Shown here: one piece after another, positions 51,544-60,375 of the stretch | How positions within the stretch are numbered: position 1 is the stretch's first letter | How the letters are laid out: each line of letters opens with the position of its first letter | NCBI GenBank assembly: GCA_023393475.1 | Contig: JAEWLC010000025.1 | Location: forward strand, 124,001-188,000 | DNA from: Pseudomonadota bacterium | Lineage (GTDB): Bacteria; Pseudomonadota; Alphaproteobacteria; Rhizobiales; Devosiaceae | Direction: 5' to 3' | DNA: 64,000 nucleotides | Notes under the pieces: model-generated | Database searches by the model: none | Told to the model about the DNA's origin: nothing | Seen by the model: the letters and a program-made list of their open reading frames with translations, nothing else | Made by a program: the position numbers and the translations under genes

Positions 51544-52523
51544 GCCGCTGCCTCGCGATCGGCGAGGAGGGTATCCAGCACCGCCATGCGGACGGCGACG
51601 CCCATCTCGACCTGCTCGTTGATCACCGACCGAGGGCCATCGGCGATGGCCGGATCGATCTCGACGCCGCGGTTCATCGGGCCGGGGTGCATGACGATGG
51701 CGTCGGGCTTGGCGTAGCTCAGCTTTTCCTCATCGAGGCCGTAGAAGTGGTAGTACTCGCGGACCGACGGGATCATCTTGCCGCCGGCGCGCTCGTGCTG
51801 GAGGCGCAGCATCATCACGACATCGGCGCCCTCTAGGCCCTTGCGCATGTCGGTGTAGACCTCGGAGGTCAGCGCATCGATGCCCGAGGGGATGAGGGTG
51901 CGGGGAGCGACGACGCGGGTGCGGACCTGCATTGCGCCGAGGAGCAGCAGGTTCGAGCGGGCGACGCGGGAGTTGGCGATGTCGCCGCAGATGGCGACGG
52001 TGAGGCCGGCGAGGTAGCCCTTGTGCTGGCGGATGGTGAGCGCATCGAGCAATGCCTGCGTCGGGTGCTCGTGGGCGCCGTCACCGGCGTTGATCACCGA
52101 GCAGCCAACCTTCTGGCTCAGCAGTTCGACCGCACCCGAGGCCGCGTGGCGGACGATGATCACGTCCGGGCGCATGGCGTTGAGGGTGGTCGCGGTATCG
52201 ACCAGCGTCTCGCCCTTGGCGACGGACGAGGTCTTCACCGACATGTTGGTGACCTGCGCGCCGAGGCGCTTGCCGGCGATCTCGAAGCTGGACTGGGTGC
52301 GCGTCGAGTTCTCGAAGAACAGATTGATCTGGGTCTTGCCGCTGAGGGTTGGCAGGATCTTGCGCGGCTGGCGCGAGATCGGGATCATCGCCTCGGCGCG
52401 ATCGAGCAGTTCGACGATTTCGTACTGGTTCAGCTGGCTGATGCCGAGCAGGTGCCGATGGCGGAATGGGGGTCGCGAGGCCGTCTGGCCCGGGGTGACC
52501 GATGCTGGCGAGGAAGTAGCCAT
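51540..52523 (-). CDS. pyrB: Aspartate carbamoyltransferase catalytic subunit PyrB
   Basis: A 327-residue enzyme joining carbamoyl phosphate and aspartate. The carbamoyl-phosphate site reads [20 protein letters not shown] (near residues 72-91), and the later [12 protein letters not shown] and [12 protein letters not shown] are characteristic of the ATCase branch. The N-terminal ~25 residues are Ser/Pro/Ala-rich, as in other dodecameric (class A) ATCases that carry a PyrX partner. ATG at 52523 has GGAG about five bases upstream; a longer reading has no ribosome site. It is the first gene of pyrB-pyrX-plsY-dprA, with a 134-base leader after ruvX. Confidence 0.96.
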   Translation of the reverse strand: MATSSPASVTPGQTASRPPFRHRHLLGISQLNQYEIVELLDRAEAMIPISRQPRKILPTLSGKTQINLFFENSTRTQSSFEIAGKRLGAQVTNMSVKTSSVAKGETLVDTATTLNAMRPDVIIVRHAASGAVELLSQKVGCSVINAGDGAHEHPTQALLDALTIRQHKGYLAGLTVAICGDIANSRVARSNLLLLGAMQVRTRVVAPRTLIPSGIDALTSEVYTDMRKGLEGADVVMMLRLQHERAGGKMIPSVREYYHFYGLDEEKLSYAKPDAIVMHPGPMNRGVEIDPAIADGPRSVINEQVEMGVAVRMAVLDTLLADREAAA

Positions 52524-52657
52524 GCCGCTCCGTTCCGAATGTTCGAGGCGACATATCGCACGAGGCGTCTGCTGTATAGTTTGGCTGCACATTTTCCACG
52601 CCGCGCGTGGAGTGAAACTCTAGAGGGTACCCCGTCGCAGCCTCGCGTCGATAACCT

Positions 52658-53119
52658 TCATGAGCGCCTGAGGCGCTCTAATGCCCCCTGCAGAATGTAG
52701 CTCGCCGCCAGTTTGTCGACGACCTCGGCGCGCTTGTCGCGGCGCACGTCGGCTTCGATGAGCGTGCGGGTGACGGCCGAAGTCGAGAGGCGTTCGTCCC
52801 AGAAGACGATGGGGATCGAGACCTTGGTCGCGAGGTTGCGGGCGAAGGCGCGGGTGGACTGGACGCGCGGACCCTCGGAACCATCCATGTTGAGCGGCAG
52901 CCCGAGGACGAAGCCGACCGCCTGGTTCTCGGCGATGAGTTCGATGAGGCGCGCGGCATCCTGCGTGAACTTGGAGCGCTTGATCGTCTCGAGCGGGGTC
53001 GCCGAGTAGCGCATGCCATCGGAGATCGCGACGCCGATGGTCTTGGTGCCGAGATCGAGGCCAAGCAGCTTGCCTGTGGGAGGCAGGGCGGAGAGCGGAT
53101 TGGTGTCGGGGTCGGTCAA
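52658..53119 (-). CDS. ruvX: Holliday junction resolvase RuvX (YqgF)
   Basis: A 153-residue RNase H-fold nuclease of the YqgF/RuvX family, with roles in pre-16S rRNA 5'-end processing and Holliday-junction handling. The fingerprint starts [19 protein letters not shown] (about 17-35), the Asp in LDLG being catalytic. [18 protein letters not shown] follows mid-chain, then [17 protein letters not shown] with the Asp-Glu and Ser-Thr ends, and [17 protein letters not shown] carries the last acidic residue. It is 60 bases from a divergent gene. The last codons contain a GAGCGCC/GGCGCTC hairpin, which may help end the transcript. Confidence 0.95.
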   Translation of the reverse strand: MTDPDTNPLSALPPTGKLLGLDLGTKTIGVAISDGMRYSATPLETIKRSKFTQDAARLIELIAENQAVGFVLGLPLNMDGSEGPRVQSTRAFARNLATKVSIPIVFWDERLSTSAVTRTLIEADVRRDKRAEVVDKLAASYILQGALERLRRS

Positions 53120-53179
53120 GCGATGCCCTTTGCATGAAGCTCGGTTGTGGCTACCTGTGCCCTAACAAAGAGGCAAGCG

Positions 53180-53686
53180 ATGAAACTCACCTGGTTCGGC
53201 GGCACGACGATCCGTATCCATATCGGCGGCAGTATACTCGTTTGCGATCCGGCGGGGATCGGCGGGGTGGATCCAGACGAACTTGTGTCGGGGGCGGATC
53301 GCGTTTTCGCGTTGGATGAGTTGGCTGTCGTCGATCCGGCCGTCTGGCAGCCGGGGCGCGTCGGGTCGATGCTCGACGAGGCCGGTGCCGTATCCGTGCT
53401 TGGCATCGAGGGCGGAGCCATAGTCGCTGCGCGCGGCGAGGCTCCACTCGTACTGGTCAAGGCGACCGTGTCGCGGCTGGGGCGGTGGGCCAGGGATGCC
53501 GTCGTCGTCGTGTTCGGCGATGGCGCAGACCGACAAGCCTCGGATGTACTCGATGCTGTCGAGCCGAAGCTGATTGCGATTGCCGCTGGCGAAGAGATCG
53601 TCGACCGGGCCTTCACGGCGCTGCGGGATCGGCTCGACGGCACGGGGCTCGCTTCGCTCGAGGTGGGCCTGGCGCTGGAAGTTTGA
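53180..53686 (+). CDS. Degenerate metallo-beta-lactamase-fold protein (UlaG-like N-terminal part)
   Basis: A 168-residue protein whose start MKLTWFGGTTIRIHIGGSIL with the following LVCDPAG reads like the first strands of UlaG-type metallo-beta-lactamase hydrolases (TWxGHA/T... D/P). The motif HxHxDH, which should come later, is absent, and the chain ends at about two-thirds of the usual length, so I do not expect metal hydrolysis. The rest has SVLGIEGGAIVAARGEAPLVLVK and helices at the C-terminus. ATG at 53180 has AGAGG about six bases upstream. It lies alone before gatC. Could be a structural remnant or an independent small family. Confidence 0.65.
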   Translation: MKLTWFGGTTIRIHIGGSILVCDPAGIGGVDPDELVSGADRVFALDELAVVDPAVWQPGRVGSMLDEAGAVSVLGIEGGAIVAARGEAPLVLVKATVSRLGRWARDAVVVVFGDGADRQASDVLDAVEPKLIAIAAGEEIVDRAFTALRDRLDGTGLASLEVGLALEV

Positions 53687-53767
53687 TGGCGGCCATCAAG
53701 GCTTTTCGTTTTGCGTTGCGGCGCGGCATTGCTAGAACGCCGCAAATCGTGACTTTCGGAGTGCCCT

Positions 53768-54055
53768 ATGTCCGTTGACGCCGCCACCGTGAAGCGTATT
53801 GGCCGCCTCGCCCGCATCCGCATCGAGGACGGCGAGGTCGAGACCTACCAGAACGAGCTCAACACCATCCTCGGCTTCGTCGAGCAGCTCGGTGAAGTAG
53901 ACGTGACCGGCGTCGAGCCGATGACCTCGGTGATGCCCATGAAGCTGCGGCTGCGCGAGGACAAGGTGACCGACGGCGGCTACCCCGAGCAGATCGTCGC
54001 GAACTCGCCGCTGACCGAAGACAACTTCTTCATGGTTCCCAAGGTCGTCGAGTAA
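53768..54055 (+). CDS. gatC: Aspartyl/glutamyl-tRNA amidotransferase subunit C
   Basis: A 95-residue helical subunit that wraps GatA and GatB and holds the amidotransferase together. The family pattern is clear: [29 protein letters not shown], then [22 protein letters not shown] and [21 protein letters not shown]. Together with gatA and gatB it corrects Glu-tRNA(Gln) and Asp-tRNA(Asn) in species lacking glutaminyl- or asparaginyl-tRNA synthetase. The next gene starts six bases later and encodes an acetyltransferase, so gatC and gatA are not adjacent as is usual. Confidence 0.95.
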   Translation: MSVDAATVKRIGRLARIRIEDGEVETYQNELNTILGFVEQLGEVDVTGVEPMTSVMPMKLRLREDKVTDGGYPEQIVANSPLTEDNFFMVPKVVE

Positions 54056-54061
54056 GCCGCC

Positions 54062-54544
54062 ATGGCGATCACCATTGCCATCGAGACGCCGTTGCAGGAC
54101 GACGTTCGCGAACTCGTCAGCGAGTTGAACGCGCACCTGCTGCCGCTGTCGCCGCTGGAATTCCAGTTCAAGATGACGGTGGAGCAGATGGCGGGCGACG
54201 ACACCACGGTGTTCGTGGCGCGCGACGACGCGGGCAAGGCCGTGGGCTGCGGCGCGCTGAAGCTCTATTCGGCCAACGAAGCCGAAGTGAAGCGGATGTA
54301 CACCAAGCCATCGGTGCGCGGACAACGGGTCGGCTCGGCACTGTTGGACGCGATCACCGAACTGGCGCGGTCCCGGGGCGTTTCGCATCTGATGCTGGAA
54401 ACCGGCACCGGCCCAGGCTTCGATGGCGCGCACCGGCTCTACAGCCGAAGCGGCTTCACTCCGCGCGGCGCGTTCTTCGACTATCCAGAGAGCGAGTGGT
54501 CGGCGTTCTTCGAGAAGCGTCTCGATGCGCTTTCTGTTGCGTAG
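54062..54544 (+). CDS. GNAT family N-acetyltransferase between gatC and gatA
   Basis: A 160-residue single-domain acetyltransferase. The acetyl-CoA loop is RMYTKPSVRGQRVGSALLDAI (near 79-99; R-G-x-x-V-G-x-A form), the preceding strand VGCGALKLYSANEAEVKRMY, and the later GFDGAHRLYSRSGF helix of motif B. The N-terminal half (ETPLQDDVRELVSELNAHL, then PLSPLEFQFKMTVEQMAGDD) is acidic and amphipathic, as in the PhnO/MbtK-like subset. It is nested in the gat operon, 6 bases after gatC and 69 before gatA. Target is unknown; a link with the tRNA amidotransferase is not implied. Confidence 0.85.
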   Translation: MAITIAIETPLQDDVRELVSELNAHLLPLSPLEFQFKMTVEQMAGDDTTVFVARDDAGKAVGCGALKLYSANEAEVKRMYTKPSVRGQRVGSALLDAITELARSRGVSHLMLETGTGPGFDGAHRLYSRSGFTPRGAFFDYPESEWSAFFEKRLDALSVA

Positions 54545-54545
54545 G

Positions 54546-54560
54546 TTGCGATAATCGCAA
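54546..54560. repeat. Perfect palindrome after the GNAT gene
   Basis: TTGCGAT-A-ATCGCAA, 7-base arms, one base centre. It starts one base after the GNAT stop. Too short as a terminator (no T tract), so an operator-like site or a small hairpin is possible. Its centre lies about 31.5 bases from the centre of the next palindrome. Confidence 0.55.
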
Positions 54561-54576
54561 CACCCCTTTAGGAACG

Positions 54577-54592
54577 GCGGTAAATTTACCGC
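54577..54592. repeat. Perfect 16-base palindrome upstream of gatA
   Basis: GCGGTAAATTTACCGC, with an AT-rich centre, 22 bases before the gatA start. This is the geometry of a dimeric repressor site, and would overlap a gatA-specific leader or promoter. Confidence 0.55.
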
Positions 54593-54613
54593 TCTCATTC
54601 CCGCGAGCTTGCC

Positions 54614-56098
<1,485 letters not shown>

Positions 56099-56112
56099 TA
56101 ACCACGGGAGCT

Positions 56113-56140
56113 CGAAACCGCTTGAAGCCTAGCGGTTTCG
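56113..56140 (+). terminator. Hairpin after gatA
   Basis: Perfect 10-base arms CGAAACCGCT and AGCGGTTTCG with an 8-base loop, 15 bases after the gatA stop. GCACTATTTG follows, not a clean T tract, so termination is likely but incomplete. Confidence 0.6.
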
Positions 56141-56222
56141 GCACTATTTGCCGCCCATGCGCAAATTGAGACTAGTCGAACTCCCGGTCCGTCCGGTGGT
56201 TTCGTATCAAAGGATTGGCTCC

Positions 56223-56537
56223 ATGGCCGACGTTTTCACGACCCTCGACTGGTCGGCACCGCCCAAGGACCTCTCCAAGCCGCTGCAGGCCCTGTGGTGG
56301 ATGAAGAAGGGTGAACTGCGCGTCGGCCCCGAATGGGAAGAGGCGCACCGGATCGTCCAGGCCATGGAAGGCACGTTCGAGTTCGACTGGGTGCATGCTC
56401 TGCTGCACTGGATCGAAGCCGACATGGGCAATGCCGACTACTGGTACCGCCAGGCCGGCCGCAAGCGCGCCACGGCGAGCGTCTCCTCCGAGTGGGAGCA
56501 CATCGCGCGCGAACTCAGCGGAATGACGCAGCACTAA
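56223..56537 (+). CDS. Conserved hypothetical protein
   Basis: A 104-residue cytoplasmic protein. The central pattern EWEEAHRIVQAMEGTFEFDWVHALLHWIEADMGNADYWYRQAGR (about 37-80) resembles a widespread small protein family in which a Trp-Val-His-Ala-x-Leu-His and Asn-Ala-x-Tyr-Trp-Tyr-Arg-Gln/Arg-Ala-Gly run is conserved. I recall it without a functional name. The rest is helical with an acidic tail. ATG at 56223 (MADVFTTLDW) is chosen from the good start-region sequence; a longer reading adds a basic, arginine-rich head that looks artefactual. It lies 124 bases after gatA with a hairpin between. Confidence 0.72.
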   Translation: MADVFTTLDWSAPPKDLSKPLQALWWMKKGELRVGPEWEEAHRIVQAMEGTFEFDWVHALLHWIEADMGNADYWYRQAGRKRATASVSSEWEHIARELSGMTQH

Positions 56538-56598
56538 ATACCCGACTGGCTCGCGCCATCGAGTTTCACCGCAGTCTGTGCCGCGCCTGACGTGCGGC

Positions 56599-56669
56599 AT
56601 GGGCGGGACTTCGTCCCTGTGCCGGTCGTCCGGCAAACTGTACAAGGTTGGGACTCTCGCCCCGCCCAT
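56599..56669. repeat. Nested inverted repeat, possible structured RNA
   Basis: ATGGGCGGG (56599-56607) pairs with CCCGCCCAT (56661-56669). Inside, GTCCC (56613-56617) pairs with GGGAC (56650-56654), and inside that GCCGG (56621-56625) pairs with CCGGC (56630-56634) around TCGT. Three coaxial stems in 71 bases can fold on either strand. Function unknown. Confidence 0.5.
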
Positions 56670-56947
56670 TGCGAACGGTCTTTTGGCCCGCCGGCACCAC
56701 GAAGCGATGCAGGAACCGACTGACCCTGGCGAGGACGCCCCTCGCCGGCCCGAACCCCCACCGCGACGCCGCGTAGCGCCTCGCATCGATGAGGTGCGGG
56801 GAGAATACGATGGGGTTGGGGGTGGGGGGACTAGTTTTGTTTGGCGGTCCGTGAACCGACGCCCCAACCCGGTGTCATGACGCCGGTTTGGGGCGATGGT
56901 GCCCCACCGCAAGCCGGTGGGTAGGCGGGGTGTTCCCAACCACCGAT

Positions 56948-57025
56948 GTCATCCCTGCGCAGGCAGGGATCCAACTCGCCGCTAGCGCGGGCTGTGAGAT
57001 GGATCCCAGCTTTCGCTGGGATGAC
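56948..57025. repeat. Palindromic intergenic repeat (RUP/BIME-like)
   Basis: GTCATCCCTGCGCAGGCAGG at the left and its imperfect inverse, ending TTCGCTGGGATGAC, at the right. Both ends carry GTCATCCC/GGGATGAC and inner hairpins GGATCCA... TGGATCCC. This is the layout of the repeated palindromic units found in many copies between genes of Hyphomicrobiales; copy number cannot be seen in one window. Confidence 0.75.
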
Positions 57026-57064
57026 ACCGAGTGGGTGGTGGCATGGTGGCCCAACAACCGCAAC

Positions 57065-57319
57065 CTACCGGTTGTCCAGTTCCGACCGCACCAGTTCGAG
57101 GCCGCGCCTGGTGATGCGGTAGGGGCGGCTGTCGTTGGAGGCTATGGCCTTCTTGCTCTTGAGTTTCCGGAACATGCCGAGCGTCATGGGTATGAGCCAG
57201 CCATCGCGGCTGTAGAGCTCGATGCCGTTGATCTTGCCGTTGTCGGTCTTGAGTGCGTGAATGGAGCCGCCCTGCGCGAGCGCATGCAGCACCCGCTGTT
57301 CTTCGCGGGAAATATCCAT
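57065..57319 (-). CDS. yjhX: YjhX family toxin-like protein (UPF0386)
   Basis: An 84-residue protein closely following the E. coli YjhX pattern: MDISREEQRVLHALAQGGSI, then ELYSRDGWLIPMTLGMFRKL (Tyr-Ser-Arg-Asp/Glu-Gly with the following Phe-x-Lys-Leu), then ASNDSRPYRITRRGLELV and a final QLDNR-like ELDNR. YjhX was proposed as the toxin of a YjhX/YjhQ pair with an acetyltransferase antitoxin. No YjhQ-like gene is adjacent here, although an unrelated GNAT lies 0.6 kb away at 57972. As an orphan it may not act as a toxin. A 19-base palindrome lies 90 bases upstream of its start. Confidence 0.85.
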   Translation of the reverse strand: MDISREEQRVLHALAQGGSIHALKTDNGKINGIELYSRDGWLIPMTLGMFRKLKSKKAIASNDSRPYRITRRGLELVRSELDNR

Positions 57320-57623
57320 GGGATGTCAGTGCCTTGGGATGCGTCGAAGCGAGCCGCCGCCAGCATCGCGCCTGGCAGCAACCTGGTTCAGACCCCGAGC
57401 AAACGCATCGATCGCTTAAAGCGATCGTGGTCGTCGGGGGTGTTACGCAATCTCCGGCAGGCTAGACATACGACGTTCTCCGTCAGTGCGGCTGTCCCAA
57501 TGACGCAGCCCCGATGAACGGGCAATGAATAGCGGCTGAAGTCCCCATCGGCCAGCCCCCGGTTGCAAACGAAGGCGCGGCGGTGCAAACCAGCAACTCT
57601 CACCTTTCGACCGAGTGCCTCCC
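57320..57623. other. Spacer between yjhX and chorismate mutase
   Basis: A 304-base divergent promoter region. The only structure I can point to is the 19-base palindrome at 57409-57427. Short frames on the minus strand (a 71-residue Cys-containing one at 57388-57603) have no ribosome site or family match and are not annotated. Confidence 0.5.
57409..57427. repeat. Perfect 19-base palindrome upstream of yjhX
   Basis: CGATCGCTT-A-AAGCGATCG, 9-base arms with one central base. It could be an operator for yjhX or a cruciform. Because it is 91 bases from the yjhX start and 196 from the other, yjhX is the likelier target. Confidence 0.5.
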
Positions 57624-57932
57624 GTGACCAAGACCCCCGCCGAATGCCAGAGCAAGGAAGACGTGCGCGCCGAGATCGACCGTATCGATCAGGGCCTGCT
57701 GTCGCTGCTCGCCGAGCGCCACGCCTATGTGACGCGCATGGCCGAGATCAAGACCGATCCGCATGAGGCGTATGACCCGACCCGCATCGAGTCGATCATT
57801 TCCAAGCAGCGCAAGCGTGCCGAGGAACTGGATCTCGATGAGGACCAGGCCGAACTGATCTGGCGCACGCTGATCAACTGGAATGTGAACTACGAAAAGG
57901 GCATTATCGCCGCCCGCAAGCGCCACGGCTGA
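57624..57932 (+). CDS. Chorismate mutase, AroQ class
   Basis: A 102-residue all-helical enzyme converting chorismate to prephenate in Phe/Tyr synthesis. The pattern is AEIDRIDQGLLSLLAERHAYVTRMAEIK (about 18-45), in which Arg and Lys of the helix bind chorismate, then IESIISKQRKRAEELDLDEDQAELIWRTLIN with its Arg/Glu. Length fits AroQ. GTG at 57624 gives a start without a strong ribosome site; GTG at 57615 adds three residues. The neighbours (yjhX, GNAT) do not suggest a pathway operon. Some single-domain AroQ proteins are not for aromatic synthesis; pchB-type isochorismate lyases are a possible alternative. Confidence 0.88.
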   Translation: MTKTPAECQSKEDVRAEIDRIDQGLLSLLAERHAYVTRMAEIKTDPHEAYDPTRIESIISKQRKRAEELDLDEDQAELIWRTLINWNVNYEKGIIAARKRHG

Positions 57933-57971
57933 GCTAGGCTGGGGCCGCGGAGTCCGAGAACGGATCAACAG

Positions 57972-58496
57972 ATGACGTCGTCCGAGATCATCGTCAGGAA
58001 GGCAGTAGCAAGCGAAGCGGAGCGGCTGGCCGATCTGGCGCTGCTCGCCTGGGAGCGCGACCTGCGCCCGTTCCTGACGGGCGAGGCGGCGAGCCGGCAG
58101 AACGAAAAGCACCGGCTCGGCAACGCAGTGCATGAACTGCTGGACCGCACGATCGTCGCCGAAATCGACGGCAAGCCTGTCGGCTGGTGCTCGCGCGCCC
58201 GCAGCCGGGCCTATATCCCATACCTGTTCGTGACGCCCTCGCTGCAGAACCAGGGTATCGGCAAGCTGCTGCTGCGCCGGATGGAGTCGATGCTCGAACT
58301 CGAGGGCAACGACCGGGTGCAACTGGATACGCTCAGCGACAATGTCCGGGCGGTGAACTTCTACCAGCATCAGGGCTATCGCATCCTGGTGCTCAAGCGC
58401 GAAGGCGGCCAATCGAGCGACGGCCAACTCAGTGTCCGGCTCGAAAAGCGCCTCTCACCATACCGCGGCCCGCTGGCCGACGACGACGAAGAATAG
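57972..58496 (+). CDS. GNAT family N-acetyltransferase
   Basis: A 174-residue acetyltransferase. The CoA pyrophosphate loop is [20 protein letters not shown] (near 88-107, Q/R-x-x-G-x-G form), the strand before it [10 protein letters not shown], and the final motif is [24 protein letters not shown], Tyr-x-x-x-Gly-Tyr. The N-terminal part is [24 protein letters not shown]. Substrate unknown; similar proteins modify small amines or ribosomal proteins. It precedes gatB by 10 bases with an AGGAA site between, so it is co-transcribed and is the second acetyltransferase in the gat neighbourhood. Confidence 0.87.
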   Translation: MTSSEIIVRKAVASEAERLADLALLAWERDLRPFLTGEAASRQNEKHRLGNAVHELLDRTIVAEIDGKPVGWCSRARSRAYIPYLFVTPSLQNQGIGKLLLRRMESMLELEGNDRVQLDTLSDNVRAVNFYQHQGYRILVLKREGGQSSDGQLSVRLEKRLSPYRGPLADDDEE

Positions 58497-58506
58497 GAAC
58501 GCCCAC

Positions 58507-60009
58507 TTGACCCTCATCGATACCAGAACCCCCAACCCCAAGAGTTTCATCAAGGGTGCGACAGGGGATTGGGAGATTGTGATCGGCATGGAAGTCCATG
58601 CCCAGGTGCTCTCGGAATCGAAGCTGTTCTCGGGCTCCTCGACCGAGTTCGGCTCGCCGCCGAACGCGAACGTGAGCTTCGTCGATGCCGCCATGCCCGG
58701 CATGCTGCCGGTGATCAACGCAGAGTGCGTGCGTCAGGCCGTGCGCACGGGCCTCGGGCTCAAGGCGCAGATCAACAAGCGCTCGATCATCGACCGCAAG
58801 AACTACTTCTATCCGGACCTGCCGCAGGGCTACCAGATTTCGCAGTTCAAGGACCCGATCGTCGGCGAGGGCTCGGTGTTCCTCGACATGGGCGGGGAGG
58901 AGCATATCGAGATCGGCATCGAGCGGCTGCACCTCGAGCAGGACGCGGGCAAGTCGATCCACGACCAGCACCCGAACATGAGCTTCGTCGACCTGAACCG
59001 CTCGGGCGTGGCGCTGATGGAAATCGTGTCGAAGCCCGACCTGCGCAACTCCGACGAGGCCAAGGCGTATCTCGGCAAGCTGCGCACGATCCTGCGCTAC
59101 CTCGGCACCTGCGACGGCAACATGGAAGAAGGTTCCATGCGCGCCGACATCAACGTCTCCGTGCGCAAGCCCGGCGGCGCGTTCGGCACGCGCTGCGAGA
59201 TCAAGAACGTCAACTCGATCCGCTTCGCCGGCCAGGCCATCGAGTTCGAGGCACGGCGCCAGATCGACATCCTCGAGGATGGCGGCTCGATCGACCAGGA
59301 GACGCGCCTCTACGACCCCAAGACGGGCGAGACGCGTTCAATGCGTTCGAAGGAAGAGGCGCACGACTATCGCTACTTCCCCGATCCGGACCTGTTGCCG
59401 CTCGAGTTCGACCAGGCCTTCATCGACGACCTGGCCCAGCACCTGCCGGAGCTGCCGGATGACCGGCAGGCCCGCTTCATCAAGGAATACGGCGTGACGC
59501 CGTATGACGCGATGGTGCTGACGCTGGAGCGCGAAGGCGCTGACTATTACGAGGAAGCGGTGAAGTTCGGCGGCGGCAAGCGCGACGGTAAGGCCGTGGC
59601 CAACCTGCTCAACGGCGACATCGCCGCCTATGCCAACAGCCAGGGCCTGAGCGTTTTCGAGACGCATATCAAGCCGGGCCAGATCGCCGGCATCGTCGAC
59701 CTCATCGCGGCCGGGACGATCTCGTCCAAGGGCGCCAAGGACGTGCTGCAGATCATCATCGCCGAAGAGCCTGAGGGCGACCCGGCCGATATCGTCGAGC
59801 GCCGCGGCCTGAAGCAGGTGACCGACCTCGGCGCCATCGAGGCCGTGATCGACCAGATCATCGCCGCGAACTCGGGGCAGGTGGAAGCCGTGAAGGCGAA
59901 GCCGACCATGCTCGGCTGGTTCGTCGGCCAGGCCATGAAGGCCTCGGGCGGCAAGGCCAACCCGCAGGCGCTGAACGAGCTGCTGAAAAAGAAGCTGGGG
60001 ATCGAGTAG
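58507..60009 (+). CDS. gatB: Aspartyl/glutamyl-tRNA amidotransferase subunit B
   Basis: A 500-residue subunit that binds the tRNA and activates and amidates Glu/Asp. The N-terminal fingerprint is [20 protein letters not shown] (about 22-41), then [19 protein letters not shown] and [12 protein letters not shown], and the YqeY-like C-terminal domain begins near 370 with [20 protein letters not shown] and ends with [15 protein letters not shown] at 58507 has AGGAA eight bases upstream, which is why I do not use the longer reading. It is separated from gatA by the palindrome-rich region and yjhX, so the three gat genes are split into two transcripts. Confidence 0.97.
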   Translation: MTLIDTRTPNPKSFIKGATGDWEIVIGMEVHAQVLSESKLFSGSSTEFGSPPNANVSFVDAAMPGMLPVINAECVRQAVRTGLGLKAQINKRSIIDRKNYFYPDLPQGYQISQFKDPIVGEGSVFLDMGGEEHIEIGIERLHLEQDAGKSIHDQHPNMSFVDLNRSGVALMEIVSKPDLRNSDEAKAYLGKLRTILRYLGTCDGNMEEGSMRADINVSVRKPGGAFGTRCEIKNVNSIRFAGQAIEFEARRQIDILEDGGSIDQETRLYDPKTGETRSMRSKEEAHDYRYFPDPDLLPLEFDQAFIDDLAQHLPELPDDRQARFIKEYGVTPYDAMVLTLEREGADYYEEAVKFGGGKRDGKAVANLLNGDIAAYANSQGLSVFETHIKPGQIAGIVDLIAAGTISSKGAKDVLQIIIAEEPEGDPADIVERRGLKQVTDLGAIEAVIDQIIAANSGQVEAVKAKPTMLGWFVGQAMKASGGKANPQALNELLKKKLGIE

Positions 60010-60023
60010 CAAGGAGGGGGCCG

Positions 60024-60311
60024 ATGGCCAAGGGCTACTGGGTTGTGAACGTCGAAACGTCTGATCCGGTCGCCTACGCTACCTACCAGGCGTTCGTCGG
60101 CCCCTATCTCGCCTCGCGCGGCGGGACTTTCCTGACCCGCAGGGGACAGCGCGTCGTCAAGGAGGGCAACGCCCGGGCGCGCACGGTGGTCATCGAGTTT
60201 CCGAGCTACGCCGAGGCCGTCGCGGCCTACGAGGACCCGGAGTATCAGGAGGGGCGGAAGCTGCGCACGGCGATCAGCTCCACCGACTTCGCGATCATCG
60301 AAGGCGACTGA
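60024..60311 (+). CDS. DUF1330 domain-containing protein
   Basis: A 95-residue ferredoxin-like-fold (dimeric alpha-beta) protein. The family pattern is AKGYWVVNVETSDPVAYATYQAFVGP at the start, RGGTFLTRRGQRVVKEGNAR in the middle and a late EFPSYAEAVAAYEDPEYQEGRKLR, which is the DUF1330 mark. Function unknown. It lies 14 bases after gatB, and the deaminase gene starts 64 bases later, so it may be the end of the gatB transcript. Confidence 0.9.
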   Translation: MAKGYWVVNVETSDPVAYATYQAFVGPYLASRGGTFLTRRGQRVVKEGNARARTVVIEFPSYAEAVAAYEDPEYQEGRKLRTAISSTDFAIIEGD

Positions 60312-60375
60312 TAGGCGCCGCCTTGCGCGGGCGACCGCGCGGGCACATGCTCCGGCGAGGCTGGAGGGTCGGCAG

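Larger units (their letters stand above)
56538..57064. other. Palindrome-dense intergenic region without a credible gene
   Basis: This 527-base gap separates two convergent genes. It contains five or more hairpin-forming repeats: 56599-56669 (nested stems), GGCGAGG/CCTCGCC near 56729-56747, CCCCAACCCGG with CCGGTTTGGGG at 56862-56893, CCCACCG/CGGTGGG at 56903-56921, and the RUP-like unit at 56948-57025. Purine-rich runs (GGGGTTGGGGGTGGGGGG near 56813) occur too. The open frames here are low-complexity and unlike proteins. Confidence 0.7.

Noticed and set aside
56578..56880. A 100-residue frame in the palindrome-rich spacer
   Set aside because: Pro/Arg-rich, no start-site support, and it covers several inverted repeats, so it is not a likely protein.
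57388..57603. A 71-residue Cys-containing frame upstream of yjhX on the minus strand
   Set aside because: GTG start without ribosome site, no family match, overlaps the 19-base palindrome.
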